From contig CM055101.1 of NCBI GenBank assembly GCA_029204225.1, positions 5,957,246-6,021,245 on the forward strand: a DNA stretch of 64,000 nt. The letters run 5' to 3'. Source of the DNA: Diphasiastrum complanatum (lineage: Eukaryota; Streptophyta; Lycopodiopsida; Lycopodiales; Lycopodiaceae). Position 1 is the stretch's first letter. Each line of letters begins with the position of its first letter. Under the pieces are notes generated by a model. It saw nothing but the letters and a program-made list of their open reading frames with translations, did no database searches and was not told where the DNA came from. The position numbers and the translations under genes are program-made. Below are positions 47,850-60,160 of the stretch, one piece after another.

Positions 47850-48330
47850 TGAGGGCCGGCACTAATTCAGGTAAGAGGCCCTATTGGAAAAATATTTGTA
47901 CAAAAATAAATGGGCCCATAAAAAATAAATCAATTAAATTCTAGAAATTAAATTAGGTGCGAAGGTCATGGCATCATGCATGTGTATGCCCACAACCCAA
48001 TGAGCACATTTGTAAAGTATAAAATATTGTGACTTAGAATAAAATAGTCTTGGGCCTTGTAAATAAAATAATAGGAAAAAGCCCAAAGTCTAAGTTACAT
48101 GGTTCTAGGTTTGAGTCAAAGTCAAATGGTGGTAGGTGAAATGTGCTACTTTGTGCACCATGAGATCTTTTGTGTTTTCCTTGAAGGGGCCTGAATTTCA
48201 ATCTTTGCCACTTCTAAGTAGCCAATCGTAACAAAGGGACAAGGGCCTCCCCAAGAATTTGCGGTTGCTTTCTAATGCTATTTTGAATGGTGTTCATTTT
48301 TATGCTTTACCCTTTACTTGTTTATGAGTT
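47850..48330 (-). repeat. gypsy-family B LTR, copy 3, old and inverted
   Basis: The plus strand here aligns with the reverse complement of about 34120-33800. Shared blocks include ATGGCATC, CCCAATGAGCACA, a TCTTGGGCC-type block and AGTAGCCAAT. It is much more diverged than B1 and B2, and the GA/CT tract is absent; a CT-poor CTCTACTCTTCTTCTC run at 48393-48408 may be its counterpart. Confidence 0.65.
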
Positions 48331-48548
48331 GTTATTAGTTTCTCAATTAGGTTAGAAGCATAAGCATGAGAGCCAACCTCCCTCTACTCTTCTTCTCTCC
48401 CTCTTCTACTTATTTACTTTTGAAAGTTAATTAAGTGATTAAAGTTAGTGGTGGGGAGGGCGAGATAGTGTTAGTGAAGTAAAACAATGAATTAGGCAAC
48501 TAGACGAAAGTTACAGCTCTATCCTAGTGTTCTAACCATTTTGGACAG

Positions 48549-50215
48549 GTGGAGGGGCTACTCACCACCAAGGTCTACACCCAACATAGAGCTTTGTTTA
48601 ATTCAAAGCAATGTACTATCTTGGATAAAGATTGTAATGAAATCCTCTCTGCAAATAGAGAAGGCAATTTGTATATCTTGAGTCATATACACTTTCTACA
48701 AATGTGTGTACTTCAGATGCCCATTTATGGCATCAAAGATTAGGATATTTAAACATGAAAGCAATCTTGTACATGCAACACAATAGTATGGTTAATGATT
48801 CAAGCTTGAATGCTGCCTCCATAGACCTTCGAAATGTTTGTGAGATGTGCTTACTAGGCAAACAACCTAGATCAAGATCCCCAAAGGGACAAGCCACTAG
48901 AGCTAAGTTCATCTTAGAGTTGATACATAGTGATTTGTGTGGCCCTATATATATTCCATCTGAGGCATTCAACTGCTTCAAAGATGTCAAGCGGTTTGTT
49001 GAGACATAGACTAGTCGAAAGCTTAGGACCCTATGCATAGATTGTGGGGGAGAACACATCTTAGATGAAATGTTTTACTATCTATTGCCATGTGACATAC
49101 ATCAGTTCACCACCACCTACAAACCACAATAGAAAGAACATTACTCGATGCAACATAAACAATGTTATCGAATGCTCAGCTGCCTAGAAAATTTTTGGCT
49201 GAAGCAATTTCTATACCTTGTTATCTATAGAATTATTCAAGCACAAAAGCATTCATCTCAAAACCTCCTTTGGAATCCTACTATGGCTACAAGTTGAGTC
49301 TGAAGCACCTTTGAGTGTTTGGTTGTCTTTGCTATGTGTAGATTCCTTCTAACTTGAGAAAGAAACTCGATCTTATTGGTTGTAGAAACATTTTTATTGA
49401 CTACTCAACCTTACACAAAGCCTATCAAATCTATGATGTCGAATCAGGTAAAATCTCAATAAGTCGAGATGTTGTCTTTCTCGAAGACAAATTCTATTAC
49501 TTCAAGTAGAAGCAGCCAATGCAGGAGTTCGTTTGAACGACTCCAATCACCATCGATAGGCCTCGACCTATGAATGTTTCGACAACAATCGAAGATACAC
49601 CTGTCGCGCAACAAGGAGAGGCATCCACTCAAAAAACGATGTTAGTTCAAAAGTCTGCTTGAATCCGACATGAACCTGATCGATACATTCCTCCAACATT
49701 TATTAGTCACGAGGAGCCTATCTCAGTAGCAAAAGCATTGTCGAGTTTGGATGCAGACAACTGGCATACATCCATGAATGTTGAGTATAATTCTTTGATG
49801 AAGAACAAGACCTGGTGTCTTGTCGAAGATCTTCGGAATGCGACCCATTGAAGCTTAAAATGGATCTTCAAGTTGAAGTTTAACATAGATGGTTTGATAG
49901 CTAGATGGAAAGCTCGACTAGTTGTCAAAAGCTACAAACAAGCATACAAGATTGACTACATTGAGACCTTCAGTCCAGTGGTAAAGCATCAGTCAATTCA
50001 AACATTACTCACTATCGCAGCTGTCGAAGATCTAAATATTTACCAAATGGTTGTTCAGACAAGATTCCTTAACTGATACATCCAAGAAGACATTTATATC
50101 TATCAATCTGAATGTTGTGTTCTTCAAGGAGAGCATAAGATATGCAAATTACAAGAAACTCTCTATGGGCTAAAGCAAGCTCCGAGAGCCTAGTTTGATA
50201 GAGTCAATTGTAGCA
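48549..50215 (+). pseudogene. Ty1/copia pol remnant
   Basis: Begins in the GAG-pre-integrase region (REGNLYIL, then HLWHQRLGYLNMKAI). The integrase zinc part CEMCLLGKQPRS and HSDLCGPI follow, but the core is partly deleted after SEAFNCFKDVKRF. Integrase continues as LRTLCIDCGGEHILD with many stops. RT starts near 49750: NSLMKNKTWCLVED, WKARLVVKSYKQ, ETFSPVVKHQSIQTLL, QMVVQTRF (catalytic Asp position changed) and YGLKQAPRA, ending near 50210 without the YVDD box. A clearly dead copy, different from family A. Confidence 0.85.
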
Positions 50216-50522
50216 CAATTTTACTTCTAATTCTACCGTCTCTAATGTCTATCTCCAACACAGAGACTCAAGCTATGTTAGAATAGCATTATGGAGTTTA
50301 TTGGTACCTTGCGTGTGTAAGTCCAACCTAGTGATCACTTTGATATTTGATCAAATAGTTTGCAATAAAAGTGACTTTTAGGCCGTTTGTGAGAAGTAAA
50401 TGATTGAGAGGCCTAAAATTCAAATTAGTGAATAAAGAAGTACTCCCAACATTTTTCAAATTCAAATAATAAGGGAGGTAGAAAATTTCCAATAGCCATT
50501 GAGACAAAATGCCCAAAATCCA

Positions 50523-50532
50523 CTATAAATAG
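50523..50532 (+). promoter_or_regulatory. TATA-like box
   Basis: CTATAAATAG, about 170 bp before a GA tract. It may be an LTR promoter remnant of the preceding copia sequence or a host promoter; no gene follows that I recognise. Confidence 0.35.
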
Positions 50533-50700
50533 TGGTACATTGTATTTCATTTTTCATGTTCAATCGAAGAACATGGAACCTCTAACAATTTGGCAATTGA
50601 ATGTCCTTGCTTCTCGTCTTTCTCCATCTCTCATGTTTATTGTTATCTTTTTGTTATTTGGATTTGCTACTTGTTGAATTTGAATGTTGTTGTTATCTTT

Positions 50701-51689
<989 letters not shown>

Positions 51690-51882
51690 ACAAAAAGTCT
51701 TAAAATACCTTAGGAGAACCTCGCAAACTTCTCACTCAAACTCACAACAGTGTTTAACATGAAAAATGTCACAAACATGAGTAGTAGCAGGTAACTATAA
51801 ACAACAAGTAACAGGCCTAAGTTTTTCCACAATCTGAAAAGGACCATAATAACGTGCAAACAATTCCTCAATAAGAGAATGG
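51690..51882 (-). pseudogene. Ty3/gypsy integrase C-terminal fragment
   Basis: The minus strand reads RYYGPFQIVEKLRPV, then LPATTHVCDIFHVKHC, matching the gypsy tail pattern (R..GPF.I....G...Y.L.LP....IH.VFHVS.L). It is cut at 51882 by the LTR element that follows. Confidence 0.75.
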
Positions 51883-52166
51883 TGTGAAGGATTTCATATC
51901 ATTCAAGATCCAAATCCATGTCCCTGATCTTTGGTTAAAAAAAGAGCAAACCAACAATCCTGCCAATGTAGAAAAATCAGCATCTACATACAAAATGAGA
52001 TGCAAACTTTAAGAGATACTGATCAAACATGAACCAAAACATAAAATATAGTTTCTATCCATACAATTACAACACCCTACTGTATTTCACACTTGTGGAA
52101 CCGAAAATAGCAATAAATGATCATTCTACACATAGAATTGCAAGATAACATCATAAGAGTGCACCC
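51883..52166 (-). repeat. 3' LTR of the gag-protease element
   Basis: Starts TGTGAAGGATTTC on the plus strand and aligns with 55380-55662 throughout, with scattered substitutions. The right edge is judged from the alignment. Confidence 0.85.
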
Positions 52167-52169
52167 ATG

Positions 52170-53081
52170 AGTAGTAAAACCAAAAGAGAAAGCAACCAAA
52201 CCATAAATGTGAATGATGACCATTTGCTTGCTTGTCTCCTCCAACTTTGTCCTTTCTTGATATGTCTCCACCAAAAAACTCCATAAATGAGCCTTGATCT
52301 CCATCTTGCCATAAGATATCATCAACACTTGATGACTTGGCCATGAATGAGTGACATAATGAACCTCCAATATCTTCATTTCCATAAGCAAAACAAGCCA
52401 AGAATGCTAGTACGAGTCGAACAGTAAGATATTGCAAGACAATGTAGCTAGTTTGTCCATATCTTGACAATTTGCACACATCCACATGAAATAGCTCAAA
52501 TATGAGATAGAACAAGTAAAGTAAACTTGAACAACACTTCCTTGTTGCTCCTTTGACCTTACTTGATCCTTCAAACACCTGTAAAAACATATCCCTAACA
52601 TCTTTGAGTATCAAACCTAATAAATCCAGCCTTCTTGAATTCATAAAAAAACCTCAATAATCTCACCAATGAGATCTCCCTTGCCTTGAAGAAATTGCCT
52701 CTCGATTTGCTCCATGTAGTCTTCTCCAACCAACCTTTTGCCATCTTGATCATGAGTGATCAATTGATAATTATAGAATCCTTTGAGTTGATGAAGAGAT
52801 GTGAGATCCATGCCTTGGATCTTCCCAAGAACCAATCTTCTATTGCTCTTTCCTTCATAAGAATCCCTCTTAATGATTGTATCATAAGAAGTAGAAACCT
52901 CAAAGACATTAGAAGCCATGAAAAAATGATTAGTACCTTCAATATAAGGATTATTGAAGTACTCTCTTTTTTCAAACAAGAACTTCTACTCAATGATTTA
53001 GGTAATGACTCATATGATAATGATTCTTTCTCACTATCATTCACAATGACATCATTCAAAGTACATCCTACTTTGAACTCT
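52170..53081 (-). pseudogene. unrecognised 3' ORFs of the gag-protease element
   Basis: Minus ORFs 52979-52641 and 52644-52126 occupy the place where integrase and RT would be. They include VLGKIQGMDLTSLHQLKGFY and ERQFLQGKGDLIGEIIEVFL, then a hydrophobic run and SSVDDILWQDGDQGSFMEFF. They overlap by a few bases and the second runs into the LTR. No known domain is visible. The sequence may be captured or rapidly evolving, or a non-coding spacer with few stops. Confidence 0.4.
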
Positions 53082-53993
53082 TCACATACTTCTCTTCTTC
53101 TTGACGTGACTATCTCCCTCACCAACTCTCATGATAGAACCATTTGATCTACTCTCTTTAAGAAGACATGTGACTCCACTTGTTGAAAAAATGACTTTCT
53201 TGGACTCATCACAAAAGAATGTAGAAGAACCATCTCCTTCATGGATGCACCTAGCAACATCTTTTTCCATATGATCAAAGAAATCATTAACAACAATCTT
53301 TTCCAAGGAAGGACTTTCACCACCTCCATTGATGAAGTTAGCTCTTTCCTGACCTTTTGCATGCTTGCACTTGCCATGAAGAACCATTGAAACACCATCA
53401 TTATCCTCAAGACTAGCCAAGTTAGCACAAAGATGAACATCTCCAAGAAGCATATTAGATCTTGACCTAGATCTAGCATAAGGAAGCTTGTTAGACTTTG
53501 AATAAGATCCACCAATCTTATTGATACTAAAAGGGAACTTTGGAAAGTTGAGACCAATCTCCTTTTCCATTCCATCCTTTCTGTTAGCAATAACAAAAGC
53601 ATCAATCTTGAAAAGTCTACCTTGTCTATTGGCCCTAGCAACCAAGATTTCTTCCTTTGTAATGAAACAAGCATCACATGCACCAAACTTTACCATGTAT
53701 CCTTTCTCCATCATTTGACCAACACTTGGCAAATTATTTGAAAGTGGAGGAATGTAAAGAACACCATCAAGTCTTGCTTTCCTATTAGTGTAAAGAAAAA
53801 TAGGAATTGAACCAATACTTTCAATCACACATTTTCCACCATTGGCCATGTGTATCACTTTCTTGGCTCCATCATAAGTGACCAAAGAAGTAAAGAACTC
53901 CTTGTGACTAGTCATGTGTGAACTAGCTCCACTATCAATCCACCATGAATCTTTGTCACCTTCACTTGATATTAGACTTGAAGAACACATCAA
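53082..53993 (-). CDS. copia-type protease with unusual C-terminal extension
   Basis: Open frame of 303 codons. Residues 16-26 read WWIDSGASSHM, the copia retropepsin active site with intact DSGA, followed by VIHMANGGKCVIESIGSI and GVLYIPPLSNNLPSVGQMM. It then reaches ARANRQGRLFKIDAF, the usual lead-in to the GAG-pre-integrase domain. Instead of the HxRLGH and CxxC zinc residues expected next, it continues about 170 residues of Ser/Lys/Asp-rich sequence of no known family. The frame is the same as the gag knuckle upstream, so Gag-Pro was probably one polyprotein. Confidence 0.8.
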   Translation of the reverse strand: MMCSSSLISSEGDKDSWWIDSGASSHMTSHKEFFTSLVTYDGAKKVIHMANGGKCVIESIGSIPIFLYTNRKARLDGVLYIPPLSNNLPSVGQMMEKGYMVKFGACDACFITKEEILVARANRQGRLFKIDAFVIANRKDGMEKEIGLNFPKFPFSINKIGGSYSKSNKLPYARSRSRSNMLLGDVHLCANLASLEDNDGVSMVLHGKCKHAKGQERANFINGGGESPSLEKIVVNDFFDHMEKDVARCIHEGDGSSTFFCDESKKVIFSTSGVTCLLKESRSNGSIMRVGEGDSHVKKKRSM

Positions 53994-54019
53994 AAGAGAA
54001 TCACCACCACCAAGATCCT

Positions 54020-54783
54020 CATCATTAGTAGTAAAATTGATTTGCTTGCTACCTTCATCTCTTTGCTTCTTAAAACATTCATTAGCAAAATGACCTTTGC
54101 TTCCACAATAAAAGCATTTTAACTTAGACTTATCTTTCTTTTTGCCAAAAGAGGAAGTCTCATCTTGATCTTGTCATTTTGACCACTTGCCTTTGCCTTT
54201 GCCCTTGAACTTGCCTTTGATGAACATAGCCTCCTCTTTATAATGAGATCTCGATGTAGATCCACCTCCTCTTGATTGAAGCCTATACTCCTCATTCACC
54301 AAGATCTTTTGCAAATCCACAATACTTGGCAAATTCTTTTGAATAGCAAAACTTTGAACAATATTAGCATGATTATCCAAAAAGCATTAAGTATAAGTTG
54401 AACAAGTTCTACCTCCTTAATACTTTCATCAATACATGCTAACTCATCATTGAATGCTTTAACCCTCAAAACAAAGCATGAGTACTCTCTTCCTTCTTTT
54501 GAAAACTTTGAAAGATTTGTCTCCTAAGATTAAGCACTATTGATGTAGACTTGGATTCATAACGCTTCTTCAAAGATCCCCAAGCCTCCAAAGATGATGT
54601 GCACTTACCAATCTCCTTGAGAAGTTCATTGGTAACATTTATCTTAATCATGTGTGGAGCCCTTTTGGCCCTCTTATCATACCTCACTTGAACTTGTTGA
54701 GTTGTTGGTCTCTCCTCCAATCCTCCAACAATATCCAAAACATCATTCATCTCAAAAAGTGATTCCATCCTCACTTTCCACAA
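54020..54783 (-). pseudogene. copia gag with CCHC knuckle (UBN2 type)
   Basis: The minus frame 54783-54466 has MWKVRMESLFEM, LWxx-type gag residues and TNELLKEIGKCTSSLEAWGS, then LKKRYESKSTSIVLNLRRQI. After a frameshift near 54460-54390 it continues as NEEYRLQSRGGGSTSR and a Lys/Gly-rich stretch. One TGA at about 54176 is followed by the knuckle KCFYCGSKGHFANECFK (54120-54070). Gag forms the particle and the knuckle binds RNA. Broken by one frameshift and one stop but otherwise well kept. Confidence 0.8.
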
Positions 54784-55367
54784 TCAACCTAATCTTCTTC
54801 TTTCAACCTATTCCAATGCACAAAGACCTCTCTTGAATGTCAAAAAAAGAACTCAAGAATAAATCGCAAAGATATGGAACCTCTCAAATCTCTTCTAGCA
54901 CTTCTAACTAGAAAATCAACACATAGAATAGTGAAATCTTGATCCACCTATGATCTATTGTCAATCTATTGATTCTTGCCACTTCCTAAGATTGAAACAC
55001 ACTCAAATGAATTTTAGTAACCTCACAAACTAGAGATCCAATCAAAATTAAGGTTTTGACAAAATCACAAAAAATTGAATATCTCAAATTCTACATGCAA
55101 TTTCTAAAAACTTGATATATTATCTTGTAGCCTCCAATGAGACCTTCCTAATTCACCAAAAATCGTCTAATTCTAGTAAAACAATTGTGAAATTGGAATT
55201 TATCAAGTATATAAACCTATATTGAGTTTTGACCTACAAAAGATCAATTCTACATATGCAAAAATGGAGATTTTTGAGTAGAAATCAATCTAGCATGCTC
55301 TAGCATTGGTAACTCCAACAAATCTTTGATAAATTTGGTTGATCCTTTCATAACCTGAAATACAATA

Positions 55368-55379
55368 GCTCTGATACCA
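55368..55379 (-). other. primer binding site of the gag-protease element
   Basis: Reverse complement TGGTATCAGAGC, abutting the 5' LTR at 55380. Confidence 0.9.
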
Positions 55380-55662
55380 TGTGATGGATTTCATATCATT
55401 CAAGATCCAAATCCATGTCCCTGATCTTTGGTTAAAAAAAGAGCAGACCAACAATCCTACCAATGTAGAAAAATTAGCATCTACATACAAAAGGAGATGC
55501 AAACTCTAAGATATACTGATCAAACACGAACCAAAACATAAAATATAGTTTTTCTCATACAATTATTGTACCCTATTGTATTTCACACTTGTGAAACCGA
55601 AAATAGCAATAAATGATCATTCTACACATAAAATTGCAAGATAACATCATAAGAGTGCACCA
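55380..55662 (-). repeat. 5' LTR of the gag-protease element (283 bp)
   Basis: Plus-strand ends TGTGATGGATTTC and GTGCACCA. On the minus strand it starts TGGTGCACTC. Confidence 0.88.
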
Positions 55663-55689
55663 ATGTCCCATGAAACAAGTCAGATCATA

Positions 55690-56830
55690 TCCCTCTCACA
55701 TGAAACAATGAGGGTGGACACTTTGCAGCAGATGTTACAGTATGAAAGATCCTACAATCTGGCTATTGGTGGCCAACAATGCACAAGGATACTGAAGCGG
55801 ACATCAAATAATGTGATGTAGGTCAGAAGGCATGTAGACGAAGACGAATTATGAGCTGTTACATCCTATATTGGCTCAAGAGCCATTTGAGAAATGAGGA
55901 CTTGATTATATTGGCCCTATTCACCCCGCCACTTGTAGCGTACCCAAGTTCGATATATCATCATGGCTACAGATTACACCAAATAGGTGCGCATAGTGAA
56001 GTTCCTTTATGAAAATATCATTGCTTCAAATGCCCAGTGGAGATAGTCAATGATCGAGGGACTCACTTTGTCAATGAGACCATCAAGGTCTTATTAGAAG
56101 AGTTTTTCGTGATCTATCATTTTAGCACACCTTATTATCCAAGAGGCAATGGCCAAGCTGAATATTCAAATAGATTTTGTGCAGCATTTTGACAAAAACC
56201 ATGGAAGCAAGAAGATCAAACTGGGAGCATATGCTACATGCTGTTCTGTGGGCTTCGAACTATACAAAAACATCACCAAACAAACACCATATCAACTAGT
56301 GTATGGCCAATCCTACTGGATCTTAGAAAAGAAGTAAGTGGAAAGAATAAAATCTAAAACACATGATATAAGAACGAAAGACAAAAAATGGGTAATGTCG
56401 ATGGAGTTCTTCATCCCATTCTCTCACATTTGGCATAGTGCAATGGTTGGATGATACAAGATCGCTCCACCTCCATTATGAAGCGCTACACAAGTTGTGC
56501 AAAACACGCTTGTTAGTAGTCCATGTCCTTGCTACAGAAAAAACACATCACAAAGCTTGGCATGATCGTCGTCTTCACAAGAAAGATCTCAAAAAAGGAG
56601 ATTTGGTCTTCATGTACAAGACAAAAGCAAAGGCAAACTCAAGTTCATTGGTGAAGGCACTTACCACATTATCAACATTTTATTGGAAGGGGAAGTGACC
56701 TTGGAGACAGTGGATGGGACACCGTTTGCCATGCTCATCAATGGTAGCTAGTTACGCAAGTACCGGTTACACAAGAGTTCAAGATTGGATCATAAAGCCT
56801 CAATCATTGAATAAAGCCTCAATTTTTATG
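55690..56830 (+). pseudogene. Ty3/gypsy integrase remnant
   Basis: The H2C2 zinc region reads EGGHFAADVTV, SGYWWPTMHKDTEADIK and CDVGQKACRR. The core follows with LDYIGPIHPA, MATDYTK, IVNDRGTHFVNETIKV (second acidic residue) and STPYYPRGNGQAE (glutamate). The C-terminal domain has AWHDRRLHKKDLKKGDLVFM and KLKFIGEGTYHIINILLEGE, ending near 56830. Frames are broken many times. No RT lies upstream because the element is cut at the LTR edge 55662. Confidence 0.85.
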
Positions 56831-58714
56831 TAAACGACATGTATCCACGCTTTTCCTAATCCACTCATCACCAACAATAAACGTGTCAACAACCTTCTAC
56901 CACAGCAAATGGAGACAAGTGCCATCCGTCACCTATTTAGGTGGGGTGGGTCCTTGGGTACTATTTTTCAATTATGTCAGACGTAGATAATTTTTTTTTG
57001 TTAGGTGCCGAGGTCCATCGTTAGCCAAGAGGTGAGGCCCATTCTTATCTCGAGATGAAGCCAATAGTTATTCCAGGGTGAGGCCCATGCTTATTCTGAT
57101 GTCCATGGGGTGTTGAGGTAGAGAAGACAAAGTAGGTAGACAATGTTGGTGGCTACCATGGTGGGATGGGCAATAAGAGGAGGTCCTTCATCAACTCAAA
57201 GGCAAAGCAAGGGGATGAGACCAAGGTGCGGTGATGGATCAAGAAGGAGAAAACTAGTGGATCAATAGATCAGAGGGGCCAAGTGTTGCCTAAGCCAACA
57301 AGCTAGAGCCATGAATTGGGATCGAGGTTGTGGCAAGGGCTAGATAATGGGAGGACTGAGGGGACTGCACTAGAGCCATCGAGGCTGAGAGAACTAAATG
57401 GGATAGAGGGACTTTGTCGTGGGGTCCTAACACTATCCCTAATAGTGTATTATTTTCACTCAATTGAGATTTGTAGTAGTTTAGATCTAAGCAAGCACTT
57501 TGGTAAGATCACCTTGTGTAGATCCTTAAGATCCTATTGCAAATGAAAAAAGGATAGCTATTGAGCCAAACCCAAGAGAGATTGAAGATCAAACATCAAT
57601 GTAACTGAATACAGGAGATGAGAACTTTTTGGTAATTGACAACCAAACTATGGAAGTGGAATAGGGTGAGTTTATGTAGGTATATAAAGACCCTTGCGGC
57701 CAAAGAATATGCCTTAAAAAACCGTAATCCTTTACTAAGCTCATAAACAACTACTATTGATACTTCTCTACATGCACATAACCATCAATCACCATATAAT
57801 GCTTCACATGTGAGTGTCTGGGCCCTCTCAAGGTTATTAATTACATTTCTGGCCTAGATTCAAATGTCAAGGTATCACTATTATTCTCAACCACTAGAAT
57901 TTTATATATCTACATCAAGGATTATTCCAAATTCTCAATACAAAACATGAAAAAAAAAACATTCTTTTTTATTATTGATTCTAGTCAGTCTATTATTCCA
58001 TGTCACTGAAGTGTTTCTTTGAACCATTTAAGACATGCACAAAAGTCCAACAGATCCACCCTTGTAAAATAAAAAAAGATTCACATTTTCTAATGTAGAA
58101 AGTATTTCTGAAATCTAAAAACCTTTCATCGAAAATCAGGAGGAGGAAATAGAAGACATGCAAGATGTGAATGTAGTTGGTACAGGCTCATCACTAATAT
58201 TAAGTGCGACTATCACAAGTTCTCCTTGTCTGATCATGTGGTGCATTTCTCGTCTATGTTTGAGTTACTTGTGAAGCATCAGTTGTTTGCTAAATTGTCG
58301 AAATGTTCTTTTGTTGTTGCTGAGATTGAGTTTTTGGGTTTTCTAGCTATATTGAGGATTTCATTTGACTCTTCAAATCCAGCACAATATAAAGGTTCAA
58401 GTTGAACTTTTAGTTCTAAATTGGTTAATCGGCCTACCAAAACTTCCCTTGCATGAGGCACTAAACGTAAAAACTCTCCATTTTGCTTGAAAGTATATTT
58501 GCAATAAATTCTATTTGTGGAATCTTTGATTCAGTCATCTTGAAAGGCTCCTCTTGTTGATGTATTTGGGTGTTTACATCTATTCATTGATTTGAGCTAT
58601 GTAATGGATTCGACAGATCCTCAAAAACAACGGGTATAGGTGAATTTAGAGTAAAACTCTAGCAACTTCCATTGCTTCTTCTACTTGAAGATCTTTGATC
58701 CATTGTCTCATTTT
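56831..58714. other. no gene recognised
   Basis: Possibly the 3' non-coding part or LTR of the gypsy element followed by spacer. The minus ORF 58461-58279 is open with protein-like residues (REVLVGRLTNLELKVQLEPL) but matches nothing known. No LTR pair was seen. Confidence 0.35.
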
Positions 58715-59948
58715 TGTTGGAAATTAAGCCCACAGTTGTCTCCTTGGTGAATGACTATTTTTTTATTTTATGATTCTTCCTACACGTTAATGATCATTGA
58801 TCTAGGGTCAGGTGAAACCAAGTTTGGTTCTACGTCTGCTCATTTGATACCTATAGGAATCATAAACTTAGACAAGCAATTATTTGAAGAACGTCTACAA
58901 CAGGCTTCCGGCTGATCTCCAGCAAAGGGTAACCAATCCCATCATTATTTTAAGTTCAGATATCAAGTTTAATAACTTGAAGTCGTTGAAGATTTAGCCA
59001 TCTTCAAGGACTTCCACAAAACTTGCATTTAGAACAAGTCTGCAGATTTATATTACTTTTTCAACAGTCTGTAGAAATACACTAAGTGTCGCACAGTATG
59101 CATTTTTCACACTTTCTCAAAAATTGCGACACTTACCTTCGACTTCTTCCATTCAATTATTTTGAAGAAGTCAACATGTTCACAGTTCAAAACTTTAACT
59201 ATTTTCAACACCTTTGGTTTTTTCACATTTTCCGAAAAATGCGGAGAGAGAGAAAATTCCTGAAGGTCCTCTATTTTTAAGGATTGAATTGTTAAAGGCA
59301 CCTTCGTCTTATTTTTAAGGGCACCTTTGGCTTTCTTGCATTTTCCTGAAAAGTGTGAGAGAGTTAAACTGTTAAGGACATCTTCGCTTTTTTGAGGGCA
59401 CCTTCAACTTTTTTAAGGGCACCTTAAACTGTTTACGGACACCTTCGGCTTTTTCACAAAATTTCAAAGAGAGAGAAAAATGTCGAAGGTCGTCTATTTT
59501 GAACGAGGAACGTTTCTAGCCACTTTCCAAAATTTGCGAAGTGAGAGAAAACCACTTCGTGTAAATGTGAAGTGAGAGAATTTGCGATGTCTTTGTCAGC
59601 GTTCCTGATTTGTTGACCGTATATACTATGTACAGTTGTCACAAATGCCAAATACTTTCAAGTACAACAGTTTACCTAATTAGGTGACAAACATTTAATG
59701 TAGTTAATACATGTATGCAATCTATAAGTAGATCATCCCAGCACAGATTACTTGAGTCGCTCTATCCATGAGACGTATTATTTGAGCCTCCCAATTACGT
59801 CGTCATATTGATTCTAATTGCTATTCGTGCTTCAATGTAATATAACAGCAGCTTGCTTTTATATGTGTATAACGTAGATGAATGCTTGTTGTGATTGAAT
59901 GCACTCTATCGTTGTTTGATCACGCCTGTTTACTCACTCTGATCAGAA
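58715..59948 (+). repeat. copia family A LTR, third copy, truncated
   Basis: Starts TGTTGGAAATTAAGCCCACA, shares GACTTCAAG/AACTTGAAG and the ACGTAGATGAATGCTTGTTG block with LTRs A1 and A2, and stops at CACTCTGATCAGAA, where the other copies continue for about 400 bp more. It carries a private insertion of about 120 bp near 58745-58860 and, in the variable middle, imperfect repeats of AAGGGCACCTTCG instead of the 57-bp repeat of A1. Confidence 0.85.
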
Positions 59949-59949
59949 T

Positions 59950-60160
59950 TGAGCTTGCGTAAATTGTCTTTTAATCCCACATTGATCACAAAGATCATTG
60001 AAGTCATTAGACTTGTACTCACCTCCACTATCTGATCTTAGGACTTTGATCTTCCTACCTGTCTGATTTTCGACCAATGCTTTGAAGCTCTTGAAGTTGT
60101 CAAATGCATCTGATTTCTTCTTTGAGAAGTAGATCCACGTCTTACGTGACATATCATCAA
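59950..60160 (-). pseudogene. copia integrase core fragment (element C)
   Basis: The minus frame reads MSRKTWIYFSKKKSDAFDNF, KVLRSDSGGEYKSNDF (second catalytic acidic residue) and CGIKRQFT, then stops where family A LTR sequence begins at 59948. The zinc CxxC part and the first catalytic Asp are missing: the upstream frame jumps from the GAG-pre-integrase directly to FIDDMSRK. The junction is therefore double: an internal deletion and a fusion to a foreign LTR. Confidence 0.8.

Larger units (their letters stand above)
51883..55662 (-). mobile_element. copia-like LTR element with gag and protease only
   Basis: Two matching LTRs of about 283 bp (51883-52166 and 55380-55662) enclose 3.2 kb. In minus order it has a primer site (55379-55368), gag (54783-54020) with a CCHC knuckle, protease, then about 1.4 kb of open but unrecognised sequence up to the 3' LTR. 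No integrase, RT or RNase H motif is present, so it is non-autonomous by structure. No clean target duplication was found (AATGG on the left, ATGTC on the right). It lies between a minus gypsy tail and a plus gypsy integrase. Confidence 0.8.

Noticed and set aside
51878-55667. Target-site duplication for the gag-protease element
   Set aside because: The flanks AATGG and ATGTC do not match, and shifting by one base gives only a partial match.
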